A stretch of 64,000 nucleotides of DNA, taken from Xestospongia muta (Eukaryota > Porifera > Demospongiae > Haplosclerida > Petrosiidae). This document shows positions 59,114-64,000 of this stretch, piece by piece; position 1 is the stretch's first letter, and each line of letters begins with the position of its first letter. The stretch lies in NCBI GenBank assembly GCA_963693285.1, contig OY848919.1, positions 2,733,827-2,797,826 on the forward strand, written 5' to 3'. The translations under genes and the position numbers were made by a program. Below the pieces are notes generated by a model, which was given only the letters and a program-made list of their open reading frames with translations, ran no database searches and had not been told where the DNA came from.

Positions 59114-60628
59114 GCATTCTTACAAAGTATCATTTGACAATACAAAAACATTTTTAAAAACTTTGATTGGTAATATTAAATTCACATTGTTTGTTGATGT
59201 GTGGTTTTTAATGTTTACTTAATTTATTTACATTATTGATTTAAGTCAACTTTAAGCTACTTGAAACAAGAATTGTTTTTACTTTGATTTAAGCTTGTTA
59301 TAAATTATTAGACAATAAATTGTTGACACTTTCTCAAGTGAAAGTTGTTTTGATCATTTGTTTTTTACTGTAATTACAGACAATGTATAGTCTATGAATT
59401 TTGTTTTGCAGTACAAATTAATTATTAACCCTTGCTGCCCAGCATGTGGCCAAGGTCATGGTACTTGTTTAGGATATGCAATTGCAAGGGTAGCTTTGAA
59501 TCTATTTTCTGCATATTACTATGGTTATAATAATCTGACAAATGAAATTGCTTGATTTAGGTTCATAAACATGACAGCTATCTTGGATAACTATAAGGCA
59601 AGAGGTGCAATTTCAACACTGTCTGGAAGGTTTTACAATAGTCCAAGAGATGAATGTTGCATGGTAGATGTCAGTTATACACACCTCAATATGATTTTTA
59701 CTGTCTTATCAAACCTTGTTCCTACAGTGTTTGATTTGATAAATTAAGTAGAAACCTTTGCCTCACTGTATAACCCATACTTACATAATATACTTACTGT
59801 CAAGGTAATATTATTGGACCAAACCTGAGTGTTAACAGTGTTATCAAGTTGTTTACTAGTCTGATGTGACCACTGGGACTTGCTTATGATCCTATCACTT
59901 GTCAACGATACATTTACTTTCAATAAATATTTGATAGCAAACTTGATTGTGCAGTTATTATTCACACTGGTTCTAGTAAATGCATACTGCATAAAGTGCA
60001 ACATCATAAATGAAGGACCTGAAACAAACCATTCCAAAATCTTTACTTTAAAGTAAATTCCTTATTTTGTCAAGTATACTACCAACGTAATAACTATTAC
60101 CTCTTCCATTCAATGTCAACAGTATTTTGCCAGTCAGAGTTATAAGTAAAAGAATATGAGCTGTAATATAAACTTTCCATTTGATATCACTGTTCTATAT
60201 AGAAAGCTTCATATTCTAACTTATGTCTCTTGTTCAATGCATATACTAATTTCTATGTTTGTACAGATTAGCATTTGTTGATGGTATAACTAGTATTTTT
60301 AATATGCAGGAGTATTTTTATGTTTCTCTTTGGATTTCAAAATGAATTATATAGTGTTACAAATATCAATTACAGATGTTGTATTGTTAAAGTTGCATGA
60401 ACGGTTAAAGTTAATATTTGTGCATGAAGTGTTATTTACTATAATTGTGATGAAAGTGAAGCAAATTGAAATTGTACTTCTATCAATTATCAATTGTTAT
60501 ACAACAGAATTAATATTTCTCTTAACTGTACGAAACATACAAAATGATTATCTTTATATTGCTTCACAGTAGCTTTCGTTTTTAAAATCATTTTAGACAA
60601 CAGCGGAAAGCAAAGATCTACTATAATT
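59114..60628. other. Spacer between the tandem paralogues
   Basis: About 1.5 kb of AT-rich sequence. It contains two adjacent short open frames (59427-59555 and 59571-59747) listed separately. The promoter of the second paralogue must lie toward its right end. No strong similarity to the coding regions of either paralogue was seen. Confidence 0.45.
59427..59747 (+). other. Two adjacent short open frames, possible gene remnant
   Basis: The first frame (59427-59555) reads NPCCPACGQGHGTCLGYAIA and then a hydrophobic stretch. The second (ATG 59571 to TAA 59747, 58 codons) starts MTAILDNYKARGAISTLSGR, is preceded by an acceptor-like TTGATTTAG at 59560, and contains DECCMVDVSYTHLN. The composition looks more protein-like than the surrounding frames. 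No family is recognised, and no donor joins the two in phase. It could be a broken gene, an exon pair or chance. Confidence 0.2.
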
Positions 60629-63600
60629 ATGGAGTTGTCGATCAATTTGCTCTTCTTCCCTTTACTGCTTTTCGGTAGTTATTGTACTGAATGCAGCAAC
60701 CATACTCATTATGTTAACTCATCCTCAGATCTAGAGCAGTACCTGTGTAACACAACGTGGTCCTCTCAATATCTTGTGCTTTTGCTAAACAGTTCTATCG
60801 ATTTCACTATTTCATGTGGTAACTTCTGTCAAGTGACATCTAACCATACAAATGGGATTGAAATATATAGTGATTCTCCTAGCCAGTTGGTTACAATAGC
60901 GTGTGCCCACAATGATACACCAGGGTCCATTCCACAGTCCAGAAGAGGTTTGGCTTTCTTTAACATTACAGTGACACTAGAAAGATTGATATTTAAGGAT
61001 TGTGGTACATATCTTACTACCATACAAAATACTGCAATCACTTACTACCTCAATAGTTCATCTCTGTATTACACTTCATCTTATGCTGCTGCCTTAGTCT
61101 TTGTTCATTGTCAAGTGATTATGAGTCAAGTTAACATCTACTACTCATATGGGTTTGCTATGATTGGTGTAAATTTATATGATTCCAGCATTAGCAGGGT
61201 TAATATGTCAAATTCATCATTGAGCTTTACCCTATATTTGTTTGCCAGACAAGGTATTGGAAGTGGAGTACTTTTGCATTATCTTGATCCACCATTAAAA
61301 TGTAATTTGAAGAAGCCTGGCATTCATATCAATGACAGCAATGTACATTTTAACAGTGATGCTTTTTCCAGTCACAAATGTCATTTAGACCTTTACAATT
61401 CAAAACATCCTTCAGATTCTGATCTGTCTAAGCATCCTATTGTTAATGCTGCAGGATTAACAATACTCTACACTCAACAATACTCAGTAATTGTTAATAT
61501 AAATAATACAGTATTTTATTATAATACTGGAAGTCTCAACATACCTGTTGGTCTACTTATTTTACATTATTATTCATCAGTCAACACAGTTACTAATGTA
61601 AACAATTCACAATTCACCAAAAATGCCAATATTGGTTCTGTTATGTCATATTGTCAAGGTACAGCTTTGACGTTCTTCTGGTTTGGAAAATCTACATCAC
61701 ATAAGTATTTTACATATCCACTAATCATTTCTAATTCAAAGTATTTTCGCAATTCAGGTAGTCATCCTCTCGTATCTGGATCTGGAGCAGGAGCAATTTT
61801 TGTTGGAATAATGTATCCAGCATTCATTGGAATATTGTTCAAGAATTGTATCTTTGAGTATAATCGGGCACATCATGAAGGAAAATGTTTATTTGCTATT
61901 GCTTATAAAGGTGCTATTAGTTTTGGATATGTCCAAATAATTTTTGAAGATGTAGTAGCAAGATTTAACTCAGAGAATTTAGACATTTTAATAGTTTCTA
62001 GTTCAGGTGTTTTTTCTTTTAATGGAATATACTCTGTTCATGTCCGTGGTACCTCAGTGTTTGAATATAACCATGGATCAGTTATTAAAGCTGTGGATTC
62101 TAATGTCTATCTCTCTGGTAATGTGACATTTAGTAGCAATATGGGATTGAGAGGTTCTGCTATTAGATTGCAAGGTGATAGCCATCTTTATTTTTTAAAT
62201 GGAGTATTCGCTAATTTTACTAACAATCATGCTCAGCTAGAAGGTGGAGCTTTATATGTTGGATCTAGTGGATTTATTGCTTTACTACAAAAAAACTGCA
62301 CATTTATTTTCGGTCCTTTTGCATCTGTTGTATTTTCTGACAACACAGCAATCAATGCCGGTTATTCAATATACATTGAGTCTATCTATAATTGCTTTAT
62401 CAACCAATCCTTAGAATATAACAGTTTTGAAGCAATAAAGTATTATGAGCAACACTTTAAACTTACCTCAGGTATATCTCAAAACAATTTATTTGCAATG
62501 TCGACTCAACCCTCCAAATTAGTTGTTTGTGATTCTGCTAATAATCACAAGGTCTCTGACTCTTTATATCAAGTATATCCAGGGCAAACTTTTCAGCTTT
62601 ATATTGCAGCAGTTGACGTTCTTAACAGAAATATCTACTCTACAGTTGGACTAGATATAATGCAAAAGAAATACCCCAATACAGTATGGATTTCACACAA
62701 GGACAAGCAACAAGTTGTTTACGAAGGGCCAAATTGTACTTTAATCTCTTTGGCAATACTCACCCATGTGGACACTTCAGTCAAAGGTCAACTTGTGTTT
62801 TCTCTACCCAGGTTTACTTCAGTTTTTCATCTAAGTGTTATAATACAGCAATGCCCTCTAGGTTATAGTTTGATACCAGATTTAGGACACTGTGCATGCA
62901 CGGCAGCTTTTTATAGCAACAACTTGATGCAAAATGCATTTTTCAAACACGTTCCTTTTTGTGATATTAATAAATTGACTTTAGTACGACCTAACACTGC
63001 AAGCAGCTGGGCAGGCATGTTTAGTTATGATGAGATAGAAACATTTGGTGTATCACTAGTGTGTCCAATATATTACTGTAACTGTGTTCCATCGCTATAT
63101 TTTTGTAGTAGTGATAGTGATATATCTCTAGTATCTCCATTAACTGGTAACTGCAACAATTCAGTTTCATTATGTTTACATCAACGTGTAGGTCCATTAT
63201 GTGGCAGTTGTGGGGAATTAAGTGTGGTGTTTGGTTCTTCAGAATGTAAACAATGTACTAATTGGTGGTTATGGACACTAGTCCTCTATGTAGTAGCTGG
63301 ACCGCTCTTCGTTTACCTGTTATTTGCTCTCAAACTCACATTAACAACTGGTACAATCAATGGAATTATATTCTATGCTCAGATGGCTAATTGTGGGTTG
63401 TTTGATCTGCTTTCACTATGCAACACCACTGTAAATAATGTAATACTGCTTTGGTCTTCATATTTTTCTATTACTTTTATTTCTCTCTTAAATTTTAACC
63501 TTGGCTTTCCTCTCTGTTTTTACAATGGAATGACAGAGTTATGGAAAGCTGGTCTTAGTCTACTTTTTCCGCTTTATCTCCTGACAATAGTTGTTGTCCT

Positions 63601-64000
63601 CATTATCCTTAGTCGTTTTTCTTTCAGGCTTTCTAATAGAATAGCTCACTCATCAGTTCAAGTACTTGTTACTGTTGTACACCTCTCATTTTCAAAGCTA
63701 TTACTGGCAGTTATTAGTGTCTTCACACCAGCTCAAATTTATACCGCAAACACAACTTACAAAGTTTGGTATTTTGATGGTTCTGTAGAATATGGTGTTG
63801 GTTCACATCGAATTTTAATGATCATCACATTACTAGTTGTTATCCCTCTCTTACTACCCTATGTCTTTCTGCTCCTTTTTGCTAGACCAATACGACGTAC
63901 AAGGGTAAACAAATATGTCCGACCTCTACTAGAAGCTATTCATGCTCCATATAAGGAAGGAAAGGAGTACTGGTTTGTAGCTCGACTTCTTTTGCTATTG
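60629..64000 (+). CDS. Beta-helix ectodomain plus multi-pass membrane module (paralogue 2, cut by window edge)
   Basis: The frame is open from ATG 60629 to the last base, 1,124 codons, with no stop or frameshift; the end is missing only because the window ends. It matches paralogue 1 from the signal peptide (MELSINLLFFPLLLFGSYCT) onward: DLEQYLCNTTWSSQYLVLLL, the Cys-rich linker (GPLCGSCGELSVVFGSSEC) at about residues 845-875, and the membrane segments up to EGKEYWFVARLLLLL. About 150-170 more codons are expected by comparison. Similarity is very uneven: some blocks are almost identical even at silent sites while neighbouring ectodomain blocks differ strongly. Same strand and single-exon structure point to tandem duplication. 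Confidence 0.9.
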   Translation, partial: MELSINLLFFPLLLFGSYCTECSNHTHYVNSSSDLEQYLCNTTWSSQYLVLLLNSSIDFTISCGNFCQVTSNHTNGIEIYSDSPSQLVTIACAHNDTPGSIPQSRRGLAFFNITVTLERLIFKDCGTYLTTIQNTAITYYLNSSSLYYTSSYAAALVFVHCQVIMSQVNIYYSYGFAMIGVNLYDSSISRVNMSNSSLSFTLYLFARQGIGSGVLLHYLDPPLKCNLKKPGIHINDSNVHFNSDAFSSHKCHLDLYNSKHPSDSDLSKHPIVNAAGLTILYTQQYSVIVNINNTVFYYNTGSLNIPVGLLILHYYSSVNTVTNVNNSQFTKNANIGSVMSYCQGTALTFFWFGKSTSHKYFTYPLIISNSKYFRNSGSHPLVSGSGAGAIFVGIMYPAFIGILFKNCIFEYNRAHHEGKCLFAIAYKGAISFGYVQIIFEDVVARFNSENLDILIVSSSGVFSFNGIYSVHVRGTSVFEYNHGSVIKAVDSNVYLSGNVTFSSNMGLRGSAIRLQGDSHLYFLNGVFANFTNNHAQLEGGALYVGSSGFIALLQKNCTFIFGPFASVVFSDNTAINAGYSIYIESIYNCFINQSLEYNSFEAIKYYEQHFKLTSGISQNNLFAMSTQPSKLVVCDSANNHKVSDSLYQVYPGQTFQLYIAAVDVLNRNIYSTVGLDIMQKKYPNTVWISHKDKQQVVYEGPNCTLISLAILTHVDTSVKGQLVFSLPRFTSVFHLSVIIQQCPLGYSLIPDLGHCACTAAFYSNNLMQNAFFKHVPFCDINKLTLVRPNTASSWAGMFSYDEIETFGVSLVCPIYYCNCVPSLYFCSSDSDISLVSPLTGNCNNSVSLCLHQRVGPLCGSCGELSVVFGSSECKQCTNWWLWTLVLYVVAGPLFVYLLFALKLTLTTGTINGIIFYAQMANCGLFDLLSLCNTTVNNVILLWSSYFSITFISLLNFNLGFPLCFYNGMTELWKAGLSLLFPLYLLTIVVVLIILSRFSFRLSNRIAHSSVQVLVTVVHLSFSKLLLAVISVFTPAQIYTANTTYKVWYFDGSVEYGVGSHRILMIITLLVVIPLLLPYVFLLLFARPIRRTRVNKYVRPLLEAIHAPYKEGKEYWFVARLLLLL

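Overview
The window looks like nuclear DNA of an early-branching animal, most likely a demosponge. It is AT-rich, has standard GT-AG introns, and carries a paired-class homeobox gene plus animal-type NUP54, GTF3A, SPATA4, NXT1, TAF1 and C1orf131 homologues. It also holds two gene types typical of expanded sponge repertoires: a death-domain/ankyrin giant and tandem beta-helix multi-pass membrane proteins. The taxon is inference; no marker gene fixes the species. Gene models were built by hand by joining exons whose splice phases agree.

Layout, left to right: (1) the terminal exon of a probable NUP54 (+) at 1.1 kb. (2) A two-exon Arx/aristaless-like homeobox gene (-, 3.7-2.8 kb). (3) GTF3A/TFIIIA (-, 22.3-4.0 kb), short zinc-finger exons spread through very long introns full of minisatellites, including a 58-bp satellite in both orientations. 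(4) A seven-exon SPATA4 (CH domain, axonemal; -, 24.8-22.6 kb), head-to-head with (5) three-exon NXT1 (+, 24.9-25.8 kb). Their start codons are 63 bp apart and the gap carries a perfect RFX X-box. (6) TAF1 (-, 40.8-26.5 kb), 38 exons that close to an open frame of 1,717 codons, from the TAND-like N terminus through the DUF3591 core and zinc knuckle to two bromodomains. (7) A 2-kb spacer with a decayed copy of TAF1 exon 11 and a 130-bp duplication. (8) A two-exon death-domain protein with about 54 ankyrin repeats (-, 49.8-42.8 kb), built by tandem copying of 17- and 18-repeat blocks. (9) A repeat-bearing spacer with a probable 299-bp mobile insertion. (10) A five-exon C1orf131-like gene (+, 52.7-54.9 kb) with a (CT)n tract of about 265 bp abutting an acceptor. 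(11) Two tandem single-exon genes (+, 55.2-59.1 kb and 60.6 kb to the edge) for large secreted/beta-helix ectodomains joined to a roughly ten-segment membrane module.

The housekeeping genes serve transcription and RNA traffic: Pol II initiation (TAF1), 5S rRNA transcription (GTF3A), mRNA export (NXT1), the nuclear pore (NUP54) and ribosome assembly (C1orf131). They are packed tightly; SPATA4, GTF3A and the homeobox gene run head-to-tail with about 270-bp gaps. The right-hand third is a lineage-specific region of fast-evolving receptor-like and adaptor-like genes. Its possible immune or self-recognition role is inference. No tRNA, rRNA, CRISPR or autonomous transposon was recognised.
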